A stretch of 64,000 nucleotides of DNA from Methanogenium marinum (GTDB lineage: Archaea > Halobacteriota > Methanomicrobia > Methanomicrobiales > Methanomicrobiaceae). The notes beneath the pieces are model-generated. The model was given only the letters and a program-made list of their open reading frames with translations. It had not been told where the DNA came from and made no database searches. A program made the position numbers and the translations under genes. Each line of letters opens with the position of its first letter. The first letter of the stretch is position 1. The stretch is taken from NCBI RefSeq assembly GCF_028912405.1, contig NZ_JAKELO010000002.1, positions 1,683,276 through 1,747,275 on the forward strand, written 5' to 3'. Shown piece after piece: positions 17,414 to 26,333 of the stretch.

Positions 17414-18685
17414 GTGAAAAATTCCACACCAGCAGCACCGTGCCCGATAACCCGGCACACAAAAACCCGCATCATCGTTGTGATCTCGCTTTCTGTTTTT
17501 ATCTCACTCATAGGTATTGGCATGGTTGTGCCGATTCTCTCGGTATATGCCGATACCCTTGGGGCGTCATCCTTCTGGATTGGTGTGATATTTGCGGCAT
17601 TTGCATTCTCACGGACAATCTGTATGCCTCTATTCGGGAGGATGTCAGACCGGTATGAAAAAAAGCACATGATGGCGGTAGGTCTCTTTTTCTATGCAAT
17701 AATCTCACTCGGGTATATCATTGCACCAACGGTTTTTCTCCTCACTATTGTCCGGTTTGTGCATGGTATTGCGTCCGCGATGATCGCACCGGTTGCAATG
17801 GCGTATCTGGGTGGAATCGCAGGGAAAGGTGAGGAAGCCCGTATCATGTCACGGTTTCAGGCATCAATGCTCTTCGGGTTTGGTGCAGGGCCGCTGATGG
17901 GTGGCGTCATCTATGATCTCTATGGTTTTTCTGCATCATTCTATGCCCTCATGGCATTTTCCGCTCTTGCATGTCTGATTGTTGTGCTCTTTCTTCCCGA
18001 AGAACGAATGATTTTGCCGTGTAATGCAGCAGTTGGCGAATATCCTGTGACTCCGGGCCCTGAAAAGGGTGGCAATGGGGCCTTGGAGAAAGGCGGGGTA
18101 CTTCGCAGCCTTCTCGCAAACCCTCTCTATTGTGGCATCATGCTGATCTCGTTTGTGAGTGAATTCGGTATGATTGGCATACTCGTGTTTATCCCCTTAT
18201 TTGTTCCACTCCTTGGCATATCCCCTGCGGGAGCTGGTCTTATCATCTCATTGAATGTATTTGTTGCCGGCACTCTCCAGATGGTATTCGGTCGCATCGG
18301 TGACAGACACAACCGGTGGCAGCTCATCATTCCCGGAGCACTTATTTTTGCGCTGTCACTTTCTCTCTTCCCTGCATGCACAACGCTTACCGGTTTTCTG
18401 CTGGTGTCAATTTTCAATGCCATGGGGGCCCTATTCTTCTATCCTGCGGTAAGTGCCACAATGGTTGAGGCCGGAAGGACATATGGCATGGGAACAACGA
18501 TGGGCATTTATAATTCCGTCCGCGGTATAAGTGGGATAATCGCCCCTCTCGCAGGTGGCCTTATTGCTGATGCCTTCGGGCTGGAGGCAGTTTTCTTCCT
18601 GGTGGGAGGGTTCATTGCGGTAGGTGCATGTGTCTTCTTCCTGCTGGTTGCCCCGTCGGCGTACAGGCATAGAACCGGGATATAG
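17414..18685 (+). CDS. Major facilitator superfamily transporter
   Basis: 423 residues with a GTG start preceded by GAGAGAGG five bases upstream. Twelve hydrophobic helices are visible, with the MFS loop 2-3 motif GRMSDRYEKKHMM (G-x3-D-R-x-[KR]) and a related GRIGDRHNRWQ between helices 8 and 9. A charged central loop of about 40 residues (EERMILPC ... LEKGG) splits two six-helix halves. The TetA/drug-efflux-like subgroup (GIGMVVPILSVYADTLGAS) is the closest feel, so export of a small molecule is likely, but the substrate is unknown. It is monocistronic, divergent from the YhaO-like gene. Confidence 0.85.
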   Translation: MKNSTPAAPCPITRHTKTRIIVVISLSVFISLIGIGMVVPILSVYADTLGASSFWIGVIFAAFAFSRTICMPLFGRMSDRYEKKHMMAVGLFFYAIISLGYIIAPTVFLLTIVRFVHGIASAMIAPVAMAYLGGIAGKGEEARIMSRFQASMLFGFGAGPLMGGVIYDLYGFSASFYALMAFSALACLIVVLFLPEERMILPCNAAVGEYPVTPGPEKGGNGALEKGGVLRSLLANPLYCGIMLISFVSEFGMIGILVFIPLFVPLLGISPAGAGLIISLNVFVAGTLQMVFGRIGDRHNRWQLIIPGALIFALSLSLFPACTTLTGFLLVSIFNAMGALFFYPAVSATMVEAGRTYGMGTTMGIYNSVRGISGIIAPLAGGLIADAFGLEAVFFLVGGFIAVGACVFFLLVAPSAYRHRTGI

Positions 18686-18780
18686 ATTAAAGGGAAAAAA
18701 AGGAAGGGATTAAATTTCTGTGGAATCTGTTCTCCACTGGCATATGGCACATATTCAGTGGTTTTCTCTACCCGCTGCCT

Positions 18781-18969
18781 TTATTCTTCTTCATCACGGC
18801 TCTCTTTTGCTGCAACGAGTATCGGTGCAATCGTCTTTGAATAGATGCTGCGTTTTGCGAGTTTTGTCAGCCGCCGTGAGTAATGGATATGTGCAATCTG
18901 GATGCCTGCAAGGAGGCCGAAACAGAGTGATACTATCCCGAGAAGCCCTGCACTAAATAAATCAACCAT
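18781..18969 (-). CDS. Small membrane protein (62 aa), second of a tandem pair
   Basis: A 62-residue protein: one long hydrophobic N-terminal helix (LFSAGLLGIVSLCFGLLAGIQ), a basic patch HYSRRLTKLAKRS, a short mildly hydrophobic stretch and an acidic end (AAKESRDEEE). It lies 17 bases after another tiny membrane protein gene on the same strand, so both are probably co-transcribed. No family recognised. The charge pattern suggests the C-terminus stays in the cytoplasm and could contact a partner membrane complex. Confidence 0.6.
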   Translation of the reverse strand: MVDLFSAGLLGIVSLCFGLLAGIQIAHIHYSRRLTKLAKRSIYSKTIAPILVAAKESRDEEE

Positions 18970-18986
18970 CTCTTTTATACCTCTTT

Positions 18987-19163
18987 TCAGCTCTGCCGTT
19001 CCAGCTCATCAATGAGCGGTTCGATTGAATCAGCGTCCCTGCATTCATCTGCCACGGTAAGAAACCGTTTCTGAAAGTAATATGAAAATCCATAATACCC
19101 CCCTGCCCAGCCGATTGCAATGCATACAATCGCTATTCCCAGATACATCCATTGCCCCTCCAT
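18987..19163 (-). CDS. Small membrane protein (58 aa), first of a tandem pair
   Basis: A short gene read directly from the sequence: it starts at the ATG complementary to 19161-19163 and ends at TGA at 18987-18989. The product MEGQWMYLGIAIVCIAIGWA continues with GGYYGFSYYFQKRFLTVADE and ends IDELERQS. It has one transmembrane helix with a Gly-rich face, then a charged tail. The 17-base gap to the next tiny membrane gene and the similar layout (helix then charged tail) point to a two-gene unit. No family recognised. A Shine-Dalgarno-like sequence is not obvious upstream. Confidence 0.55.
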   Translation of the reverse strand: MEGQWMYLGIAIVCIAIGWAGGYYGFSYYFQKRFLTVADECRDADSIEPLIDELERQS

Positions 19164-19287
19164 GTATATCGTGCAGATTTTACGGTTGACAACTCTTAAT
19201 GGTATCCATATGTTTTCTGGATCTTTTTGGTATCTATTCTGATTCGAAACCTATTTGTCTGTATAATCGCTACGTTCGCGTACTTCT

Positions 19288-21042
19288 ATGGTTTCTGATT
19301 CTTCATCCCAGCTTGAGGGGCTTTCTGCATTGATTATGCAGGCCCCCTCATGGCGTCGTTCTGTTCTTCTTCTTCTCCTTCTTGGCGGTGCCATTGAGGC
19401 AATGCTTCTTCTTGCAGGTATCAGGTATTCTGACCTGGTTGCCTACTCAGGAATTCTTGTATTCACGGTTCCTGCTCTTTTTGCCGCTTTTGTGACCGGC
19501 CCCCTTGTCCGAAGAAGTGGGAATAACATCACCCTGGACTGGTCTGCCCTCATCGCACTGGGCAGCTGTGTTGTGACAATTCTCATCACCTTCTCCCCCG
19601 TACTGCTCCTTGCAACGAGCTTTGTTTCCCTATTTTTTGCTGCATCGCTGGGGATTGTCTTTTTCCTCAGGATGCTTCTCTTAGGGGCGATTGTTGATCA
19701 TCATCTCCGGCATATCCTGATTCCCGCCCTGACACAGACGGCAGTTGCCTCCTTCTTTGGTTACCTCCTTTTGGGGGACACATTCGCCCTGTTTGTCATT
19801 CCCCTGCATCTCTTCTTTGGCCTGGCTGCCTGGGCCTTCATCTGGATTCTGGAACGGCCAATGAAGCAGGCACTTGGCCTTTCCCCTCTTGGATTTGCCA
19901 ATGCGTTTATGGCTCATATGATCTATGGTTCAACCGCTTTGGAAGATTTTTTCCGGCAGATGGGTGATCCCGTGACAGTCATCTTCGGAACACTGCTCTT
20001 TCGGCGTAAAGGGCAGGATGTAATGACCGTGACTGCCCCAAACCTACATCCGGGGCCACTCGGTGAGATTGGGGGTTCGGCCCTTCCCCGTCTGCTTACA
20101 GAGAGTCTGAAAGGCCAGGCACTGGTATTCCATGGGATGGCCACCCATGACTTTAATCCGGTCTCTGCATCTGAAGTGGAGACAATTGCAGATTCCATCC
20201 GTGATGTGCAGCAGAAGCATCTGGATTGGTCTGCAACTGCGACCCATGCACGGCGATATCAGGCAGGGTCTGTTTCGGTCCTTGCCCAGGCATTTGGTGA
20301 CACCATCTTCATTGCTGCAACGCGGTCGCCGGATATCACTGATGATGTGGAATATGCGGTTGGCCTTGCCATCATTGAGGAGGGTAAACAATGGTTTCGG
20401 CATGTCGTCCTGGCAGATACCCACAACAGCTTCATTGACCTTCCTCCGCCTGTCCTCCTCGGTAGCCGTATCGGAGAGGACTACCGGGAGGCAGCGGCCC
20501 TTGCCTGCGAATCACTTATAGATGAGCTGCAGTATCCGTATTCCATTGGTTTTTCCCAGCTGGATGTGCCCTTCTCCCATGAAGAGGGGTTTGGCGATCT
20601 TGGTGTGATGGCGATGGTAATTACCGTGGAAGACAAAGAAACGATATGGCTCGTCTTTGACGGGAACAATCTCCATGTCGGTATCCGCGAGGAACTCAGG
20701 GATCTCTTCCTCTTAGAGTGTGCGGAGTGTGAAATTGCGACCAGTGATACCCATGTGGTCAATATGGCGTCCGGCAAAAATCCGGTCGGGTGGAAGGTGC
20801 CCCTTCCCCTTTTTATGCCATTTGTCCGTGAAGCGGTGGACTCTGCACGTGAAGATATGGCCCCCGCAGAGAGTGCGGGGGGGACTGTACACTGTGCAGA
20901 TGTGGTGGTATTTGGGTCACAGCGTATCACCCAGCTTGCAGGTATTGTCACCGGGAGTGTCGGGATAGTCTGGCCGGTGGCCCTGATAATTATGCTCTTT
21001 GCGTTCCTTTCAACCGGAGTGGTATACTTTTTGCTGAGTTAA
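19288..21042 (+). CDS. DUF2070 family archaeal membrane protein
   Basis: 584 residues. The first about 200 residues form six or more membrane helices; a large soluble domain follows (about 220-540), and a single or double helix closes the protein (GIVWPVALIIMLFAFLSTGV). Family blocks of DUF2070 are in the soluble part: TAPNLHPGPLGEIGGSALP, HGMATHDFNPVS, DTHNSFID and TSDTHVVN. The repeated His, Asp and Asn residues (HPGP, THD, DTHN, DTH) look like a metal- or substrate-binding site, perhaps a hydrolase on the inner membrane face. The family is widespread in Euryarchaeota with no known function. No operon partner is apparent. Confidence 0.8.
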   Translation: MVSDSSSQLEGLSALIMQAPSWRRSVLLLLLLGGAIEAMLLLAGIRYSDLVAYSGILVFTVPALFAAFVTGPLVRRSGNNITLDWSALIALGSCVVTILITFSPVLLLATSFVSLFFAASLGIVFFLRMLLLGAIVDHHLRHILIPALTQTAVASFFGYLLLGDTFALFVIPLHLFFGLAAWAFIWILERPMKQALGLSPLGFANAFMAHMIYGSTALEDFFRQMGDPVTVIFGTLLFRRKGQDVMTVTAPNLHPGPLGEIGGSALPRLLTESLKGQALVFHGMATHDFNPVSASEVETIADSIRDVQQKHLDWSATATHARRYQAGSVSVLAQAFGDTIFIAATRSPDITDDVEYAVGLAIIEEGKQWFRHVVLADTHNSFIDLPPPVLLGSRIGEDYREAAALACESLIDELQYPYSIGFSQLDVPFSHEEGFGDLGVMAMVITVEDKETIWLVFDGNNLHVGIREELRDLFLLECAECEIATSDTHVVNMASGKNPVGWKVPLPLFMPFVREAVDSAREDMAPAESAGGTVHCADVVVFGSQRITQLAGIVTGSVGIVWPVALIIMLFAFLSTGVVYFLLS

Positions 21043-21357
21043 AATAGCAGGAGCAGGTGTAATGGTGGATGTCAGGGACACAACACCATACACACTATTT
21101 TGAAATATTCGCGGGGCGGTGTTAGCCCTACGGGTGTATGGTTTTGATGGTTTTCACGACTTTGAAGTAATTTGGGCGTCATCTAAGAATTCCGTGCTTT
21201 TGCCAAGGCTGCTTCGTGGTTTCAGGGTTACTGTTCTCAGAACGTATGCCGCAGTTCATTTCTGCAGGGAGATGTCCTGTAGGTACATTTTGGAATATTC
21301 TGTATGAATACAGGCGGAGAAAATGGATAAAAATTTGGAAAAATGAGATATTAAGAA
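21043..21357. other. Gap without a convincing gene (315 bp)
   Basis: The stretch between DUF2070 and the small DUF3566-like gene has short open frames on the plus strand in two registers (21119-21307 and 21216-21479), neither with a ribosome binding site or a recognisable product. The sequence from about 21100 to 21300 is not AT-rich like the other gaps, so it may be a decayed gene, a dispersed repeat or a structured RNA. I cannot assign it. Confidence 0.4.
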
Positions 21358-21708
21358 TTATTCGTAACTACGGTCCTGTTCGCCGTCATGTTTCTCCGGC
21401 ATCACCGCGGGTTCTGCAAGAACAATCTCCACCCCACCGAATATACCCGCAGCTAGGTTGTAGATCACTGCTATTATAGCACCTGCAATAAATCCGATGA
21501 TTGCATAGACGACTGTCAGCACAAGTATGGCAACGATAGCCCAGATAAGTGTCATCTCTCCGACAGGTAATGGATAGAACGGGGCTACAGCAACCCCAAA
21601 GATGGCTATCAGCACTGCCAGTACAGCTGCGATAAATCCAATCACAAGGGATACTGCAGCAAACATTTTCGCGAGAGAAATAACATTGATACTTCTGATT
21701 TCAGCCAT
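21358..21708 (-). CDS. Small integral membrane protein, DUF3566-like
   Basis: 116 residues. It starts MAEIRSINVISLAKMFAAVS, then has three hydrophobic segments: one at about 13-40, one at about 50-75 (MTLIWAIVAILVLTVVYAI) and a shorter Gly/Ala-rich one at about 77-95 that ends in YNLAAGIFGGVEIVL. The opening SINV-x-SLAK and the closing YN-x-AAG-x-FGGVE are recurrent in archaeal DUF3566-like proteins. The function is unknown. It is divergent from phosphoribulokinase across an AT-rich spacer of about 190 bases. Confidence 0.6.
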   Translation of the reverse strand: MAEIRSINVISLAKMFAAVSLVIGFIAAVLAVLIAIFGVAVAPFYPLPVGEMTLIWAIVAILVLTVVYAIIGFIAGAIIAVIYNLAAGIFGGVEIVLAEPAVMPEKHDGEQDRSYE

Positions 21709-21897
21709 AGTTCACCTGAATATCTTTCTGTTAATCTTTGATACTTAAAACATGGTGTTTCACAGTCGGAATAAAATAATTCATTATGTCGGACATACCA
21801 CCCGGGGATTATTCCGTAAATGGCCCTTGATGGCATCTGCCTGTGCCGCCACTCCGTACCGGTGCACTTTTTACTTTTCGGTGAGGAGATATCTTTG

Positions 21898-22881
21898 ATG
21901 GAAACCGGGAATTTCAGAGATACAATTCGGGCGTCTGATTGCATTTATACCATTGGTGTCGCCGGAGATTCAGGATCAGGGAAGACAACCTTCACCCGTG
22001 CCTTTCGTGAAATATTCGGTCCTGACCTGGTCTGTTCATTCTCTATGGATGATTACCATTTACTCGACAGGGATGCTCGTGCAGAGAAGGGCATCACTCC
22101 TCTGCATCCGGATGCAAACAATATCTCCCTCTTTGAGGACCATCTCTGCCTCCTGAAGCAGGGGAAGACAATATCAAAACCATCCTATAACCATACAACA
22201 GGTAGTTTTGACGCACCAGCTCCCTTTTCGCCAAAGAAGATTGTAATCGTGGAAGGCCTTCATCCGTTTTCAACAGAAAAAATGCGCCGATATTTTGATT
22301 TTACCTGTTATGTGGACCCTGCTGAAGAGGTGAAGTATGCATGGAAGATGGCCCGCGATGTCGGGGACAGAGGATATTCCCGTGATCAGGTGACATCAGA
22401 AATTCACGCACGTAAACCGGATTATGATGCATACGTGGCCCCCCAGAGACAGTATGCCGATGCCATCCTCACAATCACACCATCGGTCTTTGATGCATCT
22501 GGAAAGGAGGGCATGTATGCGGTCAGTCTTCTGCAGGAACGGTTTGAAAATACGGTCAAAAACATTGTATTTCCTCTGGACCTCTTTGCTATGACTTCTC
22601 TTGCAGAGCGGGATTTTCTTATTGGGTTCCATTCAGAAGAGATGTATGGAAGAACGATGGGTGCTGTCCGGTTTGATGGTGATTTCCGCTATGAGGTGAT
22701 TCGCCGGCTTGAAGAGGCTGTAGAGGAGGAGACCGGGGTGGGGTCCGTATCCCTCTATGCAGGACGGGAGTATGTGACCGCAACTGAGGCAATGGAACTG
22801 ATTCTTGTGTGGCGCATCATCAACCGGCGCATCTTTATGGAGTACCGGATGCAGGACGGTGCATGCATGACAGGGATGTGA
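21898..22881 (+). CDS. prk: Archaeal phosphoribulokinase
   Basis: 327 residues from the ATG at 21898, which has GGTGAGGAG eight bases upstream; the frame stays open to 21820 without family features. The P-loop is GDSGSGKTT (residues 23-31). SFSMDDYHLLDR carries the conserved catalytic Asp pair, followed by PLHPDANN, KPSYNHTTG, EGLHPFST and KMARDVGDRGYSRDQV, all PRK-family blocks. PRK phosphorylates ribulose 5-phosphate to RuBP. In Methanospirillum and relatives it works with RuBisCO in the reductive hexulose-phosphate pathway. No RuBisCO gene is in this window. It converges with the helicase gene, one base apart. Confidence 0.9.
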   Translation: METGNFRDTIRASDCIYTIGVAGDSGSGKTTFTRAFREIFGPDLVCSFSMDDYHLLDRDARAEKGITPLHPDANNISLFEDHLCLLKQGKTISKPSYNHTTGSFDAPAPFSPKKIVIVEGLHPFSTEKMRRYFDFTCYVDPAEEVKYAWKMARDVGDRGYSRDQVTSEIHARKPDYDAYVAPQRQYADAILTITPSVFDASGKEGMYAVSLLQERFENTVKNIVFPLDLFAMTSLAERDFLIGFHSEEMYGRTMGAVRFDGDFRYEVIRRLEEAVEEETGVGSVSLYAGREYVTATEAMELILVWRIINRRIFMEYRMQDGACMTGM

Positions 22882-22882
22882 A

Positions 22883-25171
22883 TTATTCTGCATTGTCACA
22901 CGTGAAAGAGGGTTCATCATCAGCGGAAATTTTCCCGGCCCTACACATCATCCCAAGAAGCGTTGCCGCACCTGCCTTGTCCAGAGGTTGATTCATTGAA
23001 CCGCATTTTGGTGAGAATATGCACGAGGGGCACCCGCTTTCACAGGGGCATTCGGTAATCAGCTCATGTGTCATGCGGAGGATCTCTTCAAACCGGTTAA
23101 ATCCTGTCGCGGCAAGGCCTGCCCCACCTTCATAGCCATCATAGACCATGATGGTGGGCATACCGGTGTCTGCTGCGCAGAGTGTGGAAAACCCGCCCAG
23201 GTCCTGTCGGTCACAGAGGACTTCAGCCGGCATCATTGCAATCAGGGCATGCTCGATGGCATGTAGTGTTCCTGCAGGGTCAAATCCTGCCTGTTCAAGG
23301 GCTTTCATCTCTTCCGGAGTGAAAGAGAACCAGAATGCCTCTGTTGCAAACTTCAGGGAGGGTAAAGAGAGTGGTTCGGTTGACACCGGTTTGCCATATC
23401 GTTTCACCTGATAAAAGGGATAGTGTTCACTGACAACCACATTCCCAAAGGAGAGTCTGCAACCATATGTCCGGGTGTTTTTACTCTCCACTACTGACTC
23501 AGGTTGTCCTGAAGAGTGGACAGTTGTCTGGAAATCAACCTTTGTGCGGTCTGCCCGGATGATACCTGTCTCCAGATCAAGTGTTCTTATTAGATAGGTG
23601 TCTCCTGCATGAAGGAAGACAGCACCTGGGTGTGCTTCGCGGTAGGCCTGTCCAATCTCTATTGTCTCAATGAGTTTTCCGTCAGAGATAATTTTCAGTT
23701 GTTTTCCACCCGTCCCGGAGATTCGGACGATCTCAGCCGGGCGGGCAGACCCGCTGTAGACAGCGCCACGTCTGGTGTGGGTGAGCGCACCTCCCTGAAT
23801 AAGTTCTTCTGCTATTCCGGATGCCGACGGACCAAACCAGATGCTACAGTCTTCTCCTGTCAGTGGCAGTTCTGCTGCGGCACAAAGCAGGTGGCCTGCC
23901 AGAATATAGGGATTTTCCGGGCTGATTGCTACATTTTCCGCCGGTCTTCCAAAGAAAGCCTCCGGGTGGTGCATATAATACTGGTCCAGTGGATTTTCTG
24001 ATGCAACAAGGACAGAGAGTGCGTGTCGCGTCGTTCGCCCAGCCCTGCCCGAACGTTGCCATGTTGCATTGCGTGACCCGGGAAATCCTGCCATTATGAC
24101 GGAATCAAGGCTTCCTATGTCGATACCGACCTCAAGGGCATCAGTTGAAACAATTCCCCGAAAACTCCCTGATTTCAGTCCCTGTTCCAGTTTACGTCTA
24201 TCGCCGGGAAGATACCCTGCACGATATGCGGGAATTTTTTCGGAATGATGTCGTCCTGTCATGCTGGCGAGGGTCTCTGCTCCTTTCCGGGAATTGGTAA
24301 AGGTGAGTGTCTGTAGATCCTGTGCCACACAGTACTGCATCAGAGAGGCTGCCGCCCGGTAGGTGGTATCTCTCTGTTCTGGTGGAAAATATGGGTTATA
24401 AAGGAGAAAACTCCGGGGACCTTCCGGTGCCCCTGATGAGTGTATGACAGAGACATCCCTGCCGGTGAGTGTATAGGCAAAGGGGGAGGGGTTTCCGATA
24501 GTGGCACTTGCAAGGATGATTCGTGGATGACTGCCGTAAAAAGCGGCGACCCTAAGCATCCGGCGGAAGAGGAGGGCGGCGTGTGACCCTGCAACACCCC
24601 GGTAACGATGTGCTTCATCGATAACCAGATACCTGAGGTTTTTCCAAAATCCCTGCCAGAGAGAGTGCCAGGAGAGAATATGGTGCAGTTCATGTGGATT
24701 TGAAAGAATTATTCTTGATGATTCACGAATATTTTTTCTCCTGTTTTTTGGAGTGTCGCCGTCGTACACCGCTGGTTTTGCATCGGGAACGATTGCATCA
24801 GAAAGGGAGGTGGCAGTTTTTAGCTGGTCACGGGTCAGTGCTTTTGTCGGAAAGAGCATGAGAGCACGGGCGGTAGGATCCGTCCTCAGCCCTTCCATGA
24901 TAGGGATCAGATACGCAAGCGTTTTTCCGGACGCTGTCGGGGTGACAAGCATTACATCTCTGCCTTCATGGACAGCAGTTCGTGTTGCAGTCTGGTGCGT
25001 ATAGAGACGCAGATGATTTCTCCTGCAATACTCCCCCACATGTTTTTCCAGTGGGGGGTCGGGCTCTTCAAACTGAGCCAATGCACCGAATGATTCCTCC
25101 CGGTGCGTTACATGTCCTCTGTAATTTGGGTCTCTGCATATTCTGTCTGTCAGTGTGACGGGCAGAGGCAC
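22883..25171 (-). CDS. DEAH-type helicase with DUF1998 zinc domain, MrfA/YprA-like
   Basis: 762 residues. Superfamily 2 motifs: Walker A TPTASGKT (77-84), DEAH at 185-188, SATIG, then in the second RecA domain TFTNSRKGAET, STDALEVGIDIG and QRSGRAGR. The C-terminal domain ends with the four-cysteine cluster CPCESGCPSCIFSPKCG, the DUF1998 zinc signature of MrfA and Hrq1-type helicases. It has no N-terminal UBL or other extra domain. The 3'-partner logic is strong: the upstream gene is a YprB/MrfB-like exonuclease and the two overlap by 22 bases. Bacterial MrfAB repairs mitomycin-type DNA damage; the archaeal role is inferred. Confidence 0.88.
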   Translation of the reverse strand: MPLPVTLTDRICRDPNYRGHVTHREESFGALAQFEEPDPPLEKHVGEYCRRNHLRLYTHQTATRTAVHEGRDVMLVTPTASGKTLAYLIPIMEGLRTDPTARALMLFPTKALTRDQLKTATSLSDAIVPDAKPAVYDGDTPKNRRKNIRESSRIILSNPHELHHILSWHSLWQGFWKNLRYLVIDEAHRYRGVAGSHAALLFRRMLRVAAFYGSHPRIILASATIGNPSPFAYTLTGRDVSVIHSSGAPEGPRSFLLYNPYFPPEQRDTTYRAAASLMQYCVAQDLQTLTFTNSRKGAETLASMTGRHHSEKIPAYRAGYLPGDRRKLEQGLKSGSFRGIVSTDALEVGIDIGSLDSVIMAGFPGSRNATWQRSGRAGRTTRHALSVLVASENPLDQYYMHHPEAFFGRPAENVAISPENPYILAGHLLCAAAELPLTGEDCSIWFGPSASGIAEELIQGGALTHTRRGAVYSGSARPAEIVRISGTGGKQLKIISDGKLIETIEIGQAYREAHPGAVFLHAGDTYLIRTLDLETGIIRADRTKVDFQTTVHSSGQPESVVESKNTRTYGCRLSFGNVVVSEHYPFYQVKRYGKPVSTEPLSLPSLKFATEAFWFSFTPEEMKALEQAGFDPAGTLHAIEHALIAMMPAEVLCDRQDLGGFSTLCAADTGMPTIMVYDGYEGGAGLAATGFNRFEEILRMTHELITECPCESGCPSCIFSPKCGSMNQPLDKAGAATLLGMMCRAGKISADDEPSFTCDNAE

Positions 25172-26217
25172 CCCTCCAGAAGACGTTCGTATATCAACGG
25201 GAGATTGGTGATGTCAAGGCGGTTGTGCTCGATTATCGGGACCAGTGGTCCGGGATTTCCTGTGCGACGGTATGTCTGATAATACCATGGCACCATACTG
25301 CCAGGCAGATCCTCTTTTCGGTACTGGCCAAGAATTTTCCCTTCGACGGTTCCCAGGCGGCAATCTGGCATTTCTCTTTTCCACTGCCGGCGTACGTGGT
25401 GAAGGAGATCGGTATGTGCCGGGTCATTGACGGAGGGAATGCCATAGTACCCTGCACGATCCCTGAGATACGGATAATCAAATGCCCTGCCGTTATACGT
25501 GACCAGACGGGTATTTTCAGTGATCTCTTCCATGACAGCTGAAATGGCAGCTGGTTCTTCTCCGATGTTACGCAACAGGTACTGCGTCACTTTTAGACTC
25601 CTGCCCTCTATTCTGCCTGCCCCGAAGAGTATTACAGGCCGGGAAAATATGCCCAGTGTCTCGATGTCAAAGAAAAGCAAATCAGAGGGGTGAGTCACGA
25701 GGGAGAAGAGCAGAAAGAGATTGTCTGAAGCTGTGCATCGTCTACGGCAGTGGGCCTCCAGAAATGTCCAGTCATTCTCATCTGCTGCATCTGCTATGAT
25801 ACGTGCATCTGCACCAAATCGGGGATGGGTTATGAGGTCTGAAATATCCTGTATGCCTCTCTGGTGAAATTTTTCCGCAGTGATTTTTCCAATGCCAGGT
25901 ATCAGGCGAAGTTCCTGCATAATGGCATCTGAAAGAGCGGGTATATCAGGGCGTGCTAATTCCAGTTCTTCCGAAGTTTCGATAGCATAGCAGGTTCCCT
26001 GTTGAGTCTCAATTTCATGACCGTCAAATGCTTCTTCAACGGTACATCCCTCATACTCTGCTAAGAGGGCATGCTGCATGGTGTGAGCGGTCATGGGGGA
26101 TGGGATCCCGGGGAACCATCCCTGTTGTTTAGGTATACATGCGTTTGTTCCATATGTGACAGCTGTTTCACCAGCCCATCTGTCTGCTATTCCGGTGATC
26201 AGTTTCCTGTCATACAT
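25150..26217 (-). CDS. RNase H-fold 3'-5' exonuclease, MrfB/YprB-like
   Basis: 355 residues. The C-terminal two thirds is a DEDDh exonuclease: FFDIETLG (Asp184, Glu186), YNGRAFDYPYLRDRA (Asp247) and EHNRLDITNLP (His331, Asp335), so all acidic residues and the His are present. Before it is a helix-hairpin-helix-like element RLIPGIGKITAEKFHQRGI (about 104-122), suited to DNA binding. Bacterial YprB also has C-terminal TPR repeats, which are absent here. The gene is upstream of, and overlaps, the MrfA-like helicase, so the pair is probably translated as a unit and acts together in a repair path. Confidence 0.82.
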   Translation of the reverse strand: MYDRKLITGIADRWAGETAVTYGTNACIPKQQGWFPGIPSPMTAHTMQHALLAEYEGCTVEEAFDGHEIETQQGTCYAIETSEELELARPDIPALSDAIMQELRLIPGIGKITAEKFHQRGIQDISDLITHPRFGADARIIADAADENDWTFLEAHCRRRCTASDNLFLLFSLVTHPSDLLFFDIETLGIFSRPVILFGAGRIEGRSLKVTQYLLRNIGEEPAAISAVMEEITENTRLVTYNGRAFDYPYLRDRAGYYGIPSVNDPAHTDLLHHVRRQWKREMPDCRLGTVEGKILGQYRKEDLPGSMVPWYYQTYRRTGNPGPLVPIIEHNRLDITNLPLIYERLLEGCLCPSH

Positions 26218-26333
26218 ATTCTGTATGGGATCTCAGGTTGTGAGTAATTTAATGCATGCCGGGGAGGGTGAAAGTGAATTTCAGCAGAGTAGTATGGTGA
26301 ACCTTTTCTCTCTCTCTGACAGAATCGATACTA

